From VRUE01 sp963729995 (lineage in GTDB: Bacteria; Actinomycetota; Thermoleophilia; Solirubrobacterales; 70-9): a stretch of 64,000 bases of DNA. Each line of letters starts with the position of its first letter. Within the stretch, counting starts at the first letter, position 1. The translations under genes were made by a program, and so were the position numbers. Where the stretch lies: assembly GCA_963729995.1 (NCBI GenBank), contig CAVSPF010000003.1, positions 1,178,001 to 1,242,000 of the forward strand, in the 5' to 3' direction. The notes below the pieces were generated by a model, which saw only the letters and a list, made by a program, of their open reading frames with translations, was not told the DNA's origin and did not search any database. This document shows, in pieces, positions 34,802 through 43,277 of the stretch.

Positions 34802-36439
34802 TCAGATCTGCTCGGGCACCATCTCGATCGCGCCGCACGGGCACTCGGCAGCGCAGAGGCCGCAGCCCTTGCAGTAGTCGTAGTCGATCTCGTAGCGCTC
34901 GCCGGGCTCACCGAGCTTGATCACGGCATTGTCGGGACAGACGCCGTAGCAGTTGTCGCACGAGAAGCAGTTGCCGCAGGAGAGGCAGCGGCGCGCCTCG
35001 AAGAGGGCGTTCGATTCGTCGAGACCGCCCACCACCTCCTCGAAGCCCGAGGTCCGCCGCACCGCCTCGAGTCGTGGCTGGACCGCACGCGGCGCGTCCA
35101 GGTAGTACCAGGTGTTGAGGGTCTCGAACTCGGCGATCTCGTGCCTGGGCGGCGGCTCGTGGCACCCGTCGCAGAGCCAGGCGTCGATGTGGCGTGCCGC
35201 CCTCTTGCCATGGCCGACGCCGACCGTGACGGTGCGCTCGGCCGGGACCATGTCGCCGCCCGCGAAGATGCCGGGATGGCCGGTCATCATGTTCGGCCCA
35301 ACCTCGACGACGCCGTCGGAGACCTCGATGCCGGGCACGCCGTCGAGCAGCGACAGGTCGGCCTCCTGGCCCAGCGCGAGTACCAGCGAGTCCGCCTCGA
35401 GCTCCTCCGTCTCACCGGTCGGCTGGGGGAACCCGGACTCGTCGAGCTCCATCCTCTCCAGGAGCAGCTTGCCGCCGTCGAAGTGCTTGACGGTGGAGAG
35501 CCACCTCATCGTCACGCCCTCCTCCTCCGCCTCCTCGACCTCGACGTCGTGAGCGGGCATCCGATCCCGGGTACGGCGATAGACGACGACCGCGTCGGTC
35601 GCCCCCAGCCGCCTCGCCGTCCGCGCCGCGTCCATCGCCGTGTCGCCACCGCCGTAGACCGCGACGTGGCGACCGAGACGCGGCCGTTCGGCGCCCTCCA
35701 CGCTCTCCAGCAGCGAGACGGCGTCCACGATGCGCGCGGCCTCGCCAGCCGGGACGTAGGCGTGGTGGCCGATGTGGGCGCCCACCGCGAGGAATGCGGC
35801 ATCGAAACCCCCCTCGCGCATCTCCTCGAGCGCGTTGTCGACCCTCCTGTTCAGCTCCAGGGTGACGCCGAGGCCGAGGATGCGGTTCACCTCCGCCTTC
35901 AGGACATCCCGCGGCAGGCGGTACTGCGGAATCCCGAAGCGCATCATGCCGCCGGGCATCGCTCCCGCCTCGTGGATCGTCACATCGTGCCCGAGCCTGG
36001 CGAGGTGGTAGGCGGCCGAGAGACCCGACGGTCCGGCGCCGACCACCAGCACGCGCCTGCCGGTCTGCTCGACCTCGACCCGAACCTGCCAGCCCCGCCT
36101 AATCGCCTCGTCACCGAGGAATCGCTCCACCGCGTGGATGCCGACCGCCTCCTCGAGCTGGCCTCGATTGCAGGCGGCCTCGCACGGGTGGTAGCAGACC
36201 CGCCCCATGATCGCCGGCAGCGGGTTGTCCTCCATCAGCTTCCGCCACGCCCGCTCGTAGCCAGCCTCACCCTCCTCGGCCTCATACAGCCAGGCCTGAA
36301 CGTTCTCGCCGGCGGGGCAGGCGTCGTTGCAGGGCGGCAGCCGGTCTACGTAGACGGCCCGCTCGGTGCGCCAGCTGCCGGTCTTGTTCGCCAGGCTCGA
36401 GCCGACATCGAGCGTGATCGCGTACGGCTTCGCGCTCAT
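34802..36439 (-). CDS. GltD-like NAD(P)H oxidoreductase fused to 2x[4Fe-4S] ferredoxin
   Basis: 545 residues from ATG 36439. N-terminal Fe-S helical domain with C-x3-C clusters (PPCNDACPAGENV and CYHPCEAACNR), FAD site VVGAGPSGLSAAYHLA near 128, NAD(P) site VAVYGGGDTAMDAARTARRLGA near 265, ALGQE and the GIFAGGD second FAD motif near 390. The C-terminus (from about 460) adds CxxCxxCxxC-type ferredoxin motifs (CLSCGNCFSCDNCYGVCP and CKGCGLCAAECPCGAIEM). It is the last gene of the 2-oxoacid oxidoreductase operon and likely passes electrons between the enzyme and NAD(P). Confidence 0.9.
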   Translation of the reverse strand: MSAKPYAITLDVGSSLANKTGSWRTERAVYVDRLPPCNDACPAGENVQAWLYEAEEGEAGYERAWRKLMEDNPLPAIMGRVCYHPCEAACNRGQLEEAVGIHAVERFLGDEAIRRGWQVRVEVEQTGRRVLVVGAGPSGLSAAYHLARLGHDVTIHEAGAMPGGMMRFGIPQYRLPRDVLKAEVNRILGLGVTLELNRRVDNALEEMREGGFDAAFLAVGAHIGHHAYVPAGEAARIVDAVSLLESVEGAERPRLGRHVAVYGGGDTAMDAARTARRLGATDAVVVYRRTRDRMPAHDVEVEEAEEEGVTMRWLSTVKHFDGGKLLLERMELDESGFPQPTGETEELEADSLVLALGQEADLSLLDGVPGIEVSDGVVEVGPNMMTGHPGIFAGGDMVPAERTVTVGVGHGKRAARHIDAWLCDGCHEPPPRHEIAEFETLNTWYYLDAPRAVQPRLEAVRRTSGFEEVVGGLDESNALFEARRCLSCGNCFSCDNCYGVCPDNAVIKLGEPGERYEIDYDYCKGCGLCAAECPCGAIEMVPEQI

Positions 36440-36506
36440 CGACGACCCCCTCGAACCCGTTGGGGCGCCTTCTTTGCGCATAGCGTGAGAAAGGCGCCCC
36501 GCGCAC

Positions 36507-37523
36507 TCATGGGAGCAACCCGTAACGGTGGATGTTGCGGTCGGCCATCGCCTGCAGGCGCTCGATCACGTCGGTGCGCGGCGGATCGCCGAACAGATGC
36601 GCGTAGCGCCCCTGCGTCGCCAGGTACTCCTCGACCGGCACCTGGCGACGGATCTTCGAGACGCCGGTCACCTCGCCGCGCTCGGCCTCGAAGACCGGGA
36701 AGAGGCCGGTCTCCTTGGCCAGCCGCGCGATCCCGATCGTGTCGTGCGGCTCCGCGCCCCAGCCGAGCGGGCAGGGGACGAAGACGTGGATGTAGCGGGC
36801 GCCCCGGAGCTCCATCGCCCGCTCGACCTTGTGCTCGAGGTCGTGCAGCTCGGCGACCGTGGCCGTCGCCACGTAGGGGATCTCGTGTGCCATCGCGATC
36901 CGGGGCAGGTTCTTGCCCTGGCCGAAATCGGCGCCGGGGTGCTCGCCGATCGGCTTGGTGTTCGCCGTGCGGGCCGCCGGCGGCGTCGCGCCCGAACGCT
37001 GCACGCCGGTGTTCATGTAGGCCTCGTTGTCGTAACAGATGTAGAGCACGTCGTCGTTGCGCTCGAACATCCCCGAGAGGCAGCCGAAGCCGATGTCGAC
37101 GGTGCCGCCGTCACCGCCCTGGCCGATCACCCGCACGTCGTCCCGGCCCTTCACCTTCAGCGCCGCCGCGATGCCGCTTGCAACCGCCGGCGCGTTGGCG
37201 AACAGCGAATGGATCCAGGGCAGCTGCCACGAGGACTCCGGAGACGGGGTCGAGAAAACCTCCAGGCAGCCGGTCGCGTTGGCGGCGATCAGCCTGCCGC
37301 CGGTGGCGCGCATCGCCGCGTCCAGGGCATAGCGCGCGCCGAGCGCCTCGCCGCAGCCCTGGCAGGCGCGGTGTCCGGAGGTGAGACTGTTGGAGCGGTC
37401 CATACGCGCCTGCACGGAGCGCTGCGCGGGGTCCAGCAACCGGTTGCCAACCACGAAGCTGTCCACTTGGTAGAACTTGACCCGCTGATCGCGGCGAGGC
37501 GTTTCGGCTGCACGCTCGGGCAT
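36507..37523 (-). CDS. 2-oxoacid:ferredoxin oxidoreductase, beta subunit
   Basis: 338 residues. Contains the [4Fe-4S] cysteines in HRACQGCGEALGA and NATGCLEV, and the thiamine-diphosphate motif GQGGDGGTVDIGFG with the YDNEAYMNTG segment near 165-185 (described in parts). It belongs to the PorB family, about the usual length. With alpha and gamma it oxidatively decarboxylates a 2-oxoacid to acyl-CoA. The exact substrate (pyruvate, aromatic or branched 2-oxoacid) is not decided by sequence. Confidence 0.92.
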   Translation of the reverse strand: MPERAAETPRRDQRVKFYQVDSFVVGNRLLDPAQRSVQARMDRSNSLTSGHRACQGCGEALGARYALDAAMRATGGRLIAANATGCLEVFSTPSPESSWQLPWIHSLFANAPAVASGIAAALKVKGRDDVRVIGQGGDGGTVDIGFGCLSGMFERNDDVLYICYDNEAYMNTGVQRSGATPPAARTANTKPIGEHPGADFGQGKNLPRIAMAHEIPYVATATVAELHDLEHKVERAMELRGARYIHVFVPCPLGWGAEPHDTIGIARLAKETGLFPVFEAERGEVTGVSKIRRQVPVEEYLATQGRYAHLFGDPPRTDVIERLQAMADRNIHRYGLLP

Positions 37524-37528
37524 CTCGC

Positions 37529-38782
37529 TCAGTGCGACCTCGCCGCGACGACACCGACTTCGCGCAGCATGTTCTCGGCGTGCGGGCCGCTCCGCCCGCC
37601 CTCCGCCATCCTCTGCAGCTCCGCCTTGACCCGCTCCCAGTCCATGTCGAGGAAGGTCATCGGCTCCAGCCGGCCGGCGACCGCGTCGGCGAAGAGCTGG
37701 TGGAGCGACTTCCCGGTGATCGGCCGGCCGCCCAGCCCGGCAACCACCGTGTAGACGTTCGGCGGCATCCCCGAGAGGGCGATGCGGACGTTGGCGGAGA
37801 GGATCCCGCCAATCCCGACGGCAAGCGCCTTCTCGATGACGATCACGCGCTTCGCGCCGCTCAGCGCCGCTCGCACGGCTCGCAGCGGGAAGGGCCGGAA
37901 CGACTTGACCGACAGCGCCCCGATGCGCACCCCCTCGTCGCGCATCTCGTCAACCGCGTCCTCGATCGTCCCCAGCACCGAGCCCAGCCCAACCACGATC
38001 GTCTCCGCGTCCGCGGCCCGGTAGCCGCGGATGAGGCCGCCGGAGGGACGGCCGAAGGCCTGCTCGAATTCGTCTGCGACATCGGGGATCAGGTCCAGGG
38101 CCTGCATCTGCTTGGCGTGGGCGAGGTACCTGACCTCGGCGAACGCCTCGGGCCCGACCATTGCGCCGATGGTCACCGGGTCGGACGGATCGAGGATCTG
38201 GCGCGGCTCGAAGGCCGGCAGGAAGGCGTCGACCTGCTTGGCGACCGGCATGTCGATCCGCTCGTAGGCATGGGTGAGGATGAAGCCGTCCATGCAGACC
38301 ATCACCGGCAGCGAGACCTGCTCCGCGATCCGAAAGGCCTGCACGTGGAGGTCGGCCGCCTCCTGGTTGTCCTCCGCGTAGAGCTGAATCCAGCCGCAGT
38401 CGCGCTGCGACATGGCGTCGCTGTGATCGTTCCAGATGTTGATCGGGGCGCCAATGGCTCGGTTGGCCACGGTCATCACGATCGGCAGGCCCAACCCGGA
38501 GGCGTTGTAGAGGGCCTCGGCCATGAAGAGCAGGCCCTGGCTGGCGGTTGCCGTGTAGGCGCGCGCACCCGCCGCAGAGGCGCCGATGCAAACCGACAGC
38601 GCCGCGAACTCCGACTCGACGGTGACGTACTCGCAGGGCGCAAGGGTGCCGGCGCGGACCATGTCCGAGAGCCCCTCGACTATGTGGGTCTGGGGAGAGA
38701 TCGGGTAGGCGCAGACGACCTCCGGCCGGCAGAGCGCCACGGTCTCGGCGACCGCGGCGGATCCCTCCGCCTGCCTAAGCAC
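37529..38782 (-). CDS. 2-oxoacid:ferredoxin oxidoreductase, alpha subunit
   Basis: 417 residues from GTG 38782, which overlaps the gamma stop by 8 bases. PorA features: AVAETVALCRPEVVCAYPISPQTHIVE near the N-terminus (in parts), YVTVESEFAALS near 45, ANRAIGAPINIWNDHSD near 110, and the C-terminal AVGIGGILSANVR and GLGGRPI motifs. It contains the pyrimidine-side thiamine-binding domain and the transketolase C-terminal domain. Its 6-base spacing to the beta gene indicates one operon. Confidence 0.93.
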   Translation of the reverse strand: MLRQAEGSAAVAETVALCRPEVVCAYPISPQTHIVEGLSDMVRAGTLAPCEYVTVESEFAALSVCIGASAAGARAYTATASQGLLFMAEALYNASGLGLPIVMTVANRAIGAPINIWNDHSDAMSQRDCGWIQLYAEDNQEAADLHVQAFRIAEQVSLPVMVCMDGFILTHAYERIDMPVAKQVDAFLPAFEPRQILDPSDPVTIGAMVGPEAFAEVRYLAHAKQMQALDLIPDVADEFEQAFGRPSGGLIRGYRAADAETIVVGLGSVLGTIEDAVDEMRDEGVRIGALSVKSFRPFPLRAVRAALSGAKRVIVIEKALAVGIGGILSANVRIALSGMPPNVYTVVAGLGGRPITGKSLHQLFADAVAGRLEPMTFLDMDWERVKAELQRMAEGGRSGPHAENMLREVGVVAARSH

Positions 38783-39365
38783 GGGCCACCCCGTACAGCT
38801 CGCGCTCGACGAATGCGAAGCACTCCTCGGCGGCCGCGGCGTTGTGCTCGCCGCTGTCCCCGGGGAAGCGCTCGCGGATCGCTGCCCTGACCGAGATGAG
38901 GCGCAGCACGCCGGCCAGCGCCGCAAAGGCGCCCAGCAGCGCCGCGTTGGGGAGCGGGCGCCCCAGATGGCGGCGGGCGATCTCGGTTGCCGGCACGGTC
39001 AGCAGCCGCTCGCGGCGGAATCCGCCGGCGAACTCACCCAGGCCCAGATCGTCGAGGCTGCGGCCGCTGTTGATCAGGATGTAGCCGTCGGGCCCAACGC
39101 CACCGAACACGTCGACCTGGTGCAGCAGGGTCGGGTCCTGGACGATCAGCGCATCGGGCTCGGCAATCGGTTCACGGGTGCGGATCGGCACGTCTGCGAT
39201 GCGGCAGAAGGAAACGACGGGCGCCCCGGTCCGCTCCGACCCGAAGCTGGGAAACGCCTGCGCATGGTGACCCTCGTCGAAGGCGGCGATCGAGAGCAGC
39301 TCGGCAGCGGTGACCACGCCCTGACCGCCACGGCCATGGACGCGCACCTCGAACATCTTGGTCAT
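38775..39365 (-). CDS. 2-oxoacid:ferredoxin oxidoreductase, gamma subunit
   Basis: 196 residues. N-terminal EVRVHGRGGQGVVTAAELLS is the signature of the gamma domain (CoA-side), followed by FPSFGSERTGAPVVSFCRI near 45 and ANAALLGAFAALAGV-like helix (PNAALLGA) near 145. It is the first gene of the operon. An ATG three codons earlier at 39374, preceded by TACGTT, is an alternative leaderless start. Confidence 0.92.
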   Translation of the reverse strand: MTKMFEVRVHGRGGQGVVTAAELLSIAAFDEGHHAQAFPSFGSERTGAPVVSFCRIADVPIRTREPIAEPDALIVQDPTLLHQVDVFGGVGPDGYILINSGRSLDDLGLGEFAGGFRRERLLTVPATEIARRHLGRPLPNAALLGAFAALAGVLRLISVRAAIRERFPGDSGEHNAAAAEECFAFVERELYGVARA

Positions 39366-39462
39366 CCCCTCCATCGCAGCCCAACGTAAAGACAACGGCG
39401 CCGGCGGTCATCCGGGGTTTCGAGCAGCTCCGTTAGGGCGAAATACCGACTCTGAACCTCAC

Positions 39463-40254
39463 TCAACCGGTTGAGGCTGGCTTGCGAGCCGAAACGAACT
39501 GTCCGAAGCCGGCGACGCGCTGGCTGATTCCGGTCAGCCCGCGGTCAGCGAGCGCGCCCGTCAGCTCGTCGCGGCCGAAGATGCGCACCCCACTCAGTGC
39601 GCGCGCCGCGACGCTCGTCAGGCGGGCCGGCAGCGGGCCGCGGTTGCAGCTCGCCAGCAATCCCAGCCGCCCGCCTGGGGCGAGGACGCGGACGATCTCG
39701 TCGACCGCCCTGATTGGGTCCTCGATCAGGTAGAGAGCCGCGAAGCAGCAGACCGCGTCGAAACCCGCGTCGCCGAACGGCAACGCGCAGGCGTCGCCAC
39801 GCACGTACGCCAGGTTCGCGCCGCCACCCGCCCTCACCCCGGCGGTGAGCATCGTCGCCGATGCATCGATCCCGATCACCAGGCCGCTGTCCGCGGCCCC
39901 GGCGAAGTCGCGGGTGAAGTTGCCGGGGCCGCAGCCGACATCGAGCACCCGGTCACCCGGCGATATCTCGAGCATCTCCAGCGCGATGCGGTGCTCCTCG
40001 GCAGTCCCCGGGCCGATCGTTCCCATCAAGAGCCGAGCGCCGAGTGGCCGCCAGACGCGCTCGTAGATCAGCGGCAGGCCCCGGCTGCGCATCAGCCGCT
40101 GGCCCGGGTGAGGCCCCGTCGGATCGCCCTCGCCGAGCAGGTCGATGAAGCCTGCCTCCACGGGAGGCAGGCCCGCCCCGACCGCCGGACGGACGAGCTC
40201 GAGAGCCGCCTCGATCGCGGCCGGCGAAGAGTTGACGCGCGCGCGAGCGCTCAC
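39463..40254 (-). CDS. SAM-dependent class I methyltransferase
   Basis: 263 residues from a GTG start. An N-terminal helical region of about 90 residues precedes the Rossmann-type methyltransferase: motif I VLDVGCGPGNFTRDF near 103, IGIDAS near 127, YVRGDACALPFGDAGFDAVCC near 150 and LAPGGRLGLLAS near 193. The ubiE-like class suggests a lipid or quinone-like substrate, but this is not established. Its last codons form a perfect 14-base palindrome (39462-39475), possibly chance. Confidence 0.85.
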   Translation of the reverse strand: MSARARVNSSPAAIEAALELVRPAVGAGLPPVEAGFIDLLGEGDPTGPHPGQRLMRSRGLPLIYERVWRPLGARLLMGTIGPGTAEEHRIALEMLEISPGDRVLDVGCGPGNFTRDFAGAADSGLVIGIDASATMLTAGVRAGGGANLAYVRGDACALPFGDAGFDAVCCFAALYLIEDPIRAVDEIVRVLAPGGRLGLLASCNRGPLPARLTSVAARALSGVRIFGRDELTGALADRGLTGISQRVAGFGQFVSARKPASTG

Positions 40255-40263
40255 ACCCGAACT

Positions 40264-40854
40264 CTATTCCTGCTCGGCGAGCAACAGGCGATCGCACAAG
40301 CGTTGCGGGAGCCCAAAGCCTGCGCCGCCCAGCGGTAGGCCGGCCAGGGCTCGGCGGGCGGCGAGCCAGCCGAGGGGGCTCTTGAGGACGGCGACGCGAA
40401 GGCCCCTGCCGATCAGGTCGCGGACGGCAAGCGCGGTGAGAGCGCGATCCCGGTCGAGGTCGGCGCGAAGCAGGACGCCGGATGCGCGTGTGCTCATCTC
40501 CTCCAGCACTGGCTGCAGGAGGCTGGGCGGCACGTGCGCGACGCCGACCGACTCGCGGACCATCGCAAGCGCGCCGGCGAGCTGCCCGATGCCCGCGGAG
40601 TCGGCTGGAAGGGAGAGGTGGCAGACCTCACCGCGAGATGCGACGCCTGCCTCCGGAAGGTGAGCCGCAAGCCTCTCCTCCAGGGCGCGGGCGGCAGGCG
40701 TGGTGAGCAGCAGAGGGCGCGGCCCGCGGCCCGCGGCGAGGTCGATCAGCAGGCCCGCCCGATCGGCCTCTGAGCCACCGCAGGCGAGCGCGGCGGCGGC
40801 CGCCTTCGCACCGGCGGCGGCGCCGACCTGGGTTACGAGGATCGCCGGGCTCAC
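40264..40854 (-). CDS. Unknown protein, possible degenerate P-loop fold, in TadE cluster
   Basis: 196 residues, start GTG 40854 overlapping the TadE-like stop (4 bases). The beginning AILVTQVGAAAGAKAAAAALA resembles the first strand and helix of a ParA/MinD fold, but no GKS/T is present. The rest alternates predicted strands and helices. TadZ/CpaE proteins of Flp pilus loci have ParA-like folds, so a TadZ-like role is possible but weakly supported. Confidence 0.45.
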   Translation of the reverse strand: MSPAILVTQVGAAAGAKAAAAALACGGSEADRAGLLIDLAAGRGPRPLLLTTPAARALEERLAAHLPEAGVASRGEVCHLSLPADSAGIGQLAGALAMVRESVGVAHVPPSLLQPVLEEMSTRASGVLLRADLDRDRALTALAVRDLIGRGLRVAVLKSPLGWLAARRALAGLPLGGAGFGLPQRLCDRLLLAEQE

Positions 40855-41189
40855 CTGGGCCTCGCGGCCGCAGTGGACGTAACCGCGAGGCGATCGGCGA
40901 TGGCGCGAAACGGAGACGGGGGACGCAAGCGCACCGTCACCTTTCCCCCGCTGACCGAGACGTCGACGCCGTCCTCGGCCCAGCCCGGCAGGGACTCCCG
41001 CACCGCGTCCGCCGCGGGGCGGCCCGCGGCCAGTGCCAGCGCCCCCGCCTCAGCGGCGCCGTCGGCAAGCGTCAGCGCGTAACCGGCGGCGAGGAGCTGC
41101 AGCGCGAGGAGGCCGGCCAGCAGCAGGGCCGGCAACGCTGCCACCAGCTCAACCGAAGCCTGCCCGGATGATGCATCTGACCGGCGCAT
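40851..41189 (-). CDS. TadE-like pilus-associated protein
   Basis: 112 residues from ATG 41189. The N-terminus DASSGQASVELVAALPALLLAGLLALQLLAAGYAL (in parts) has the TadE pattern: short tail, GQASVE with the Glu at +5 of a prepilin-like site, then one membrane helix. The remaining 65 residues form an exported alpha/beta segment. It should be a minor pseudopilin or assembly factor of a Flp/Tad pilus. Confidence 0.75.
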   Translation of the reverse strand: MRRSDASSGQASVELVAALPALLLAGLLALQLLAAGYALTLADGAAEAGALALAAGRPAADAVRESLPGWAEDGVDVSVSGGKVTVRLRPPSPFRAIADRLAVTSTAAARPR

Positions 41190-41292
41190 ATCGGCGTCCT
41201 CGGTCGCTCGCGTGCAGAGCACGCCACGCTCCAGCGCCGCAGGCGCGTGCGAGCGCGAAGCGCGAGATCCTTGATCTGCTTGGCCAGCTGCA

Positions 41293-41622
41293 TCATCCAT
41301 CGCTGGGACCCAGCTGCGCCTTGGCGCCGACCATCACTCGGGGCAGGCCGGGCAGGAGGCGGGGGACCGCCACGCGCACCGACACCGTCCCAGCGTCGTT
41401 CACCTCCGCCCCGGCGCGCATCGACGGCGGCAGCGCCCGCCGCGCCGCCTCTCTCGCGTTGCCTCCCACCAGCGCCGCCCTGGACCCGGCCCGGGCCGCC
41501 ACCCCGGCCGACCACAGCGCCTGTCCGGCAAGCACAAGCTGTGCCGCGACCAGGACCGTCAGCAGCACGAACGGGACCACGGCGACCAACTCCACCGAGG
41601 CGGTCCCGGCCTCCCTGCGCAC
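41293..41622 (-). CDS. TadE-like pilus-associated protein, second copy
   Basis: 109 residues from GTG 41622 (GTG 41649 or ATG 41718 are alternatives). REAGTASVELVAVVPFVLLTVLVAAQLVLAG (in parts) matches the TadE N-terminal segment and membrane helix. The rest includes AARAGSRAALVGGN and a short beta region. It is paralogous to the next gene (41189-40851), separated by 103 bases with no other gene. No TadA ATPase or TadB/C platform lies in the window. Confidence 0.7.
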   Translation of the reverse strand: MRREAGTASVELVAVVPFVLLTVLVAAQLVLAGQALWSAGVAARAGSRAALVGGNAREAARRALPPSMRAGAEVNDAGTVSVRVAVPRLLPGLPRVMVGAKAQLGPSDG

Positions 41623-41721
41623 GGTGCTGTCGACGGCCTGGAGCGGCACCTCCAAACCGTCCCAGGTCAAGACGCACGCATGGCGCGCAAAAGCAAATTC
41701 TCTGTCACATCTCAGCAACGC

Positions 41722-41777
41722 GACGCCGCTGCGTACTTTGACCCCAACGGGATGTGGTCAATGCACGCAGCGTTGTC
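41722..41777. repeat. 22-bp imperfect inverted repeat upstream of the TadE-like genes
   Basis: Arms 41722-41743 and 41756-41777 match at 18 of 22 positions around a 12-base loop. It begins at the stop codon of the upstream membrane-protein gene and may be a terminator or an operator for the TadE-like unit. Confidence 0.5.
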
Positions 41778-42130
41778 TAATACGACGAGTTTGCCTCGAC
41801 CCAGATCCTCCAGATCGCACCGATGGACGCGCCCAGCAGCAGGATCCAGGCGAGGGTGCCGCCGCCGGTCGAAAACAGCTCGTTGCTGCCTGCGATCAGC
41901 AGCGCGATGAGGCCCAATGCCCCGTAGAGGATTGCCCGGCGTCCCTCGCTCAGCGTCGCCAGAGTGAGCTGGTTCTGGCGGCTCAGCACGAACAGCATCC
42001 AGGCGATCGCGGCCAGAAAGCCCATCGTCATCGCGGTCAGCACCACATCGGCCGCGTTGCCCCCCCCAGGGGCGAAGGCGACCGCCAGAGCCAGCAGCAT
42101 GATGATCGCGACATTGCGCAAAGTGCGCAC
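41777..42130 (-). CDS. Small membrane protein of unknown function
   Basis: 117 residues with three to four predicted membrane segments (about 5-22, 28-48, 68-82, 90-108). No characterised domain is recognised. It lies 52 bases downstream of the Pit transporter gene on the same strand, so it may belong to the end of the phosphate operon. The GTG start gives a reasonable signal-anchor-like N-terminus. Confidence 0.6.
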   Translation of the reverse strand: MRTLRNVAIIMLLALAVAFAPGGGNAADVVLTAMTMGFLAAIAWMLFVLSRQNQLTLATLSEGRRAILYGALGLIALLIAGSNELFSTGGGTLAWILLLGASIGAIWRIWVEANSSY

Positions 42131-42182
42131 GAGCGAATCTTACGCCTGCTACTTCTTTGGCATGGCGACGATGGCACCCTGG

Positions 42183-43277
42183 TCAGCTTGCGGAAATGGG
42201 CGCGGTCTGCCGGGAACGACGAGCAATGGCCACAACGATCAGCGAGAGCGTCACGAACACGAACGCAGGCCCGAGCGCACCGGAGCCAAAGATCCTGCTG
42301 GCACCGTAGGCGGCGGCGCCAATCGCCGCCGCCGCGGGCAACGTCAGCAACCAGGCGACAAGGATATTGCCGGCCACTCCCCAGCGAACCGCCGAGACGC
42401 TCTTGGCCGCGCCGGCTCCCATCACACCGCCGTTGATCGCATGCGTGGAGGAGATCGGAAAGCCGAGGAACGTGGCGGCGAGGATCGTCGCCGCTCCGGC
42501 CGCCTGCGCCGAGAACCCCTGCGCAGCATCCATCTTGATGATGCGTGCCCGCGTCCCGCGCATCGTCCGCCAGCCGCCGCTGTAGGTGCCGAGCGCGATC
42601 GCCGCAGCCGCAGCGACAATCGCCCAGAAGGGCGGGCCGGCGCCATCGCTCAGGCTGCCATTGGCGATCAGCGCCAACGTGATCACCCCCATCGTCTTCT
42701 GCGCATCGTTGGCGCCGTGGGCCAAGGCCAACAGCCCTCCAGAGAGGATCTGGGCGCCGCGGAAACCTCGCGTCACCGGCCCGGGCCGCCGCCGGCCGAG
42801 CAGCCGGTAGATGACCGCGATGGCGGCACCGGCGAGCAGGAACGCGGCGAGCGGCGCCAGCAGCGCCGGGATCAGCACCTTTTCCAGCAGGCCGCCCCCG
42901 ACCACCGCATCGGTGCCGGCCGCTGCCACCGTGGCGCCAACCAGGCCACCGATCAGGGCATGGGAGGAGCTTGACGGCAGGCCGAGGCGCCAGGTCACCA
43001 AGTTCCAGGCGATCGCCCCGATCAGGCCGGCGAAGATCGCCGTCGGAGCAATCGACATCGCGTCGACCACGCTGCTGGCGACGGTCGCCACGACCGCAAC
43101 CGAGATGAAGCCGCCGGCGAAGTTGAGCAACGCGGCGGCTGCGACCGCCGCCTGTGGGGGCGCCGCGCCGGTGGAAACCGCGGTCGAGACGATGTCGAAG
43201 GTGTCGTGGAAGCCGTTGCTGAAGCCGAAGCCGAGCGCCGTGGCGACGACCAGCACCATGACCGCGTCGGAGCTCAC
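42183..43277 (-). CDS. pit: Low-affinity inorganic phosphate transporter (Pit family)
   Basis: 364 residues, about 10 membrane helices. The duplicated Pit signature is present: GFSNGFHDTFDIVST near 18-32 and GANDAQKTMGVI near 195, together with GLPSSSSHALIGG near 98 and FPISSTHAINGG near 270. It imports metal-phosphate driven by protons. Its start overlaps the stop of the PhoU-like gene (ATGA-type), the usual partner arrangement. Confidence 0.95.
   Translation of the reverse strand: MSSDAVMVLVVATALGFGFSNGFHDTFDIVSTAVSTGAAPPQAAVAAAALLNFAGGFISVAVVATVASSVVDAMSIAPTAIFAGLIGAIAWNLVTWRLGLPSSSSHALIGGLVGATVAAAGTDAVVGGGLLEKVLIPALLAPLAAFLLAGAAIAVIYRLLGRRRPGPVTRGFRGAQILSGGLLALAHGANDAQKTMGVITLALIANGSLSDGAGPPFWAIVAAAAAIALGTYSGGWRTMRGTRARIIKMDAAQGFSAQAAGAATILAATFLGFPISSTHAINGGVMGAGAAKSVSAVRWGVAGNILVAWLLTLPAAAAIGAAAYGASRIFGSGALGPAFVFVTLSLIVVAIARRSRQTAPISAS

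Noticed and set aside
33329..37384. A 1351-codon plus-strand open frame antisense to the TadG fusion and oxidoreductase genes
   Set aside because: It runs opposite well-supported genes and has Arg/Gly/Ala-rich composition without domains. High GC leaves few stops in the antisense frame.
39462..39475. Perfect 14-base palindrome ctcaaccggttgag
   Set aside because: It overlaps the stop codon of the methyltransferase and could arise by chance; no second copy seen.
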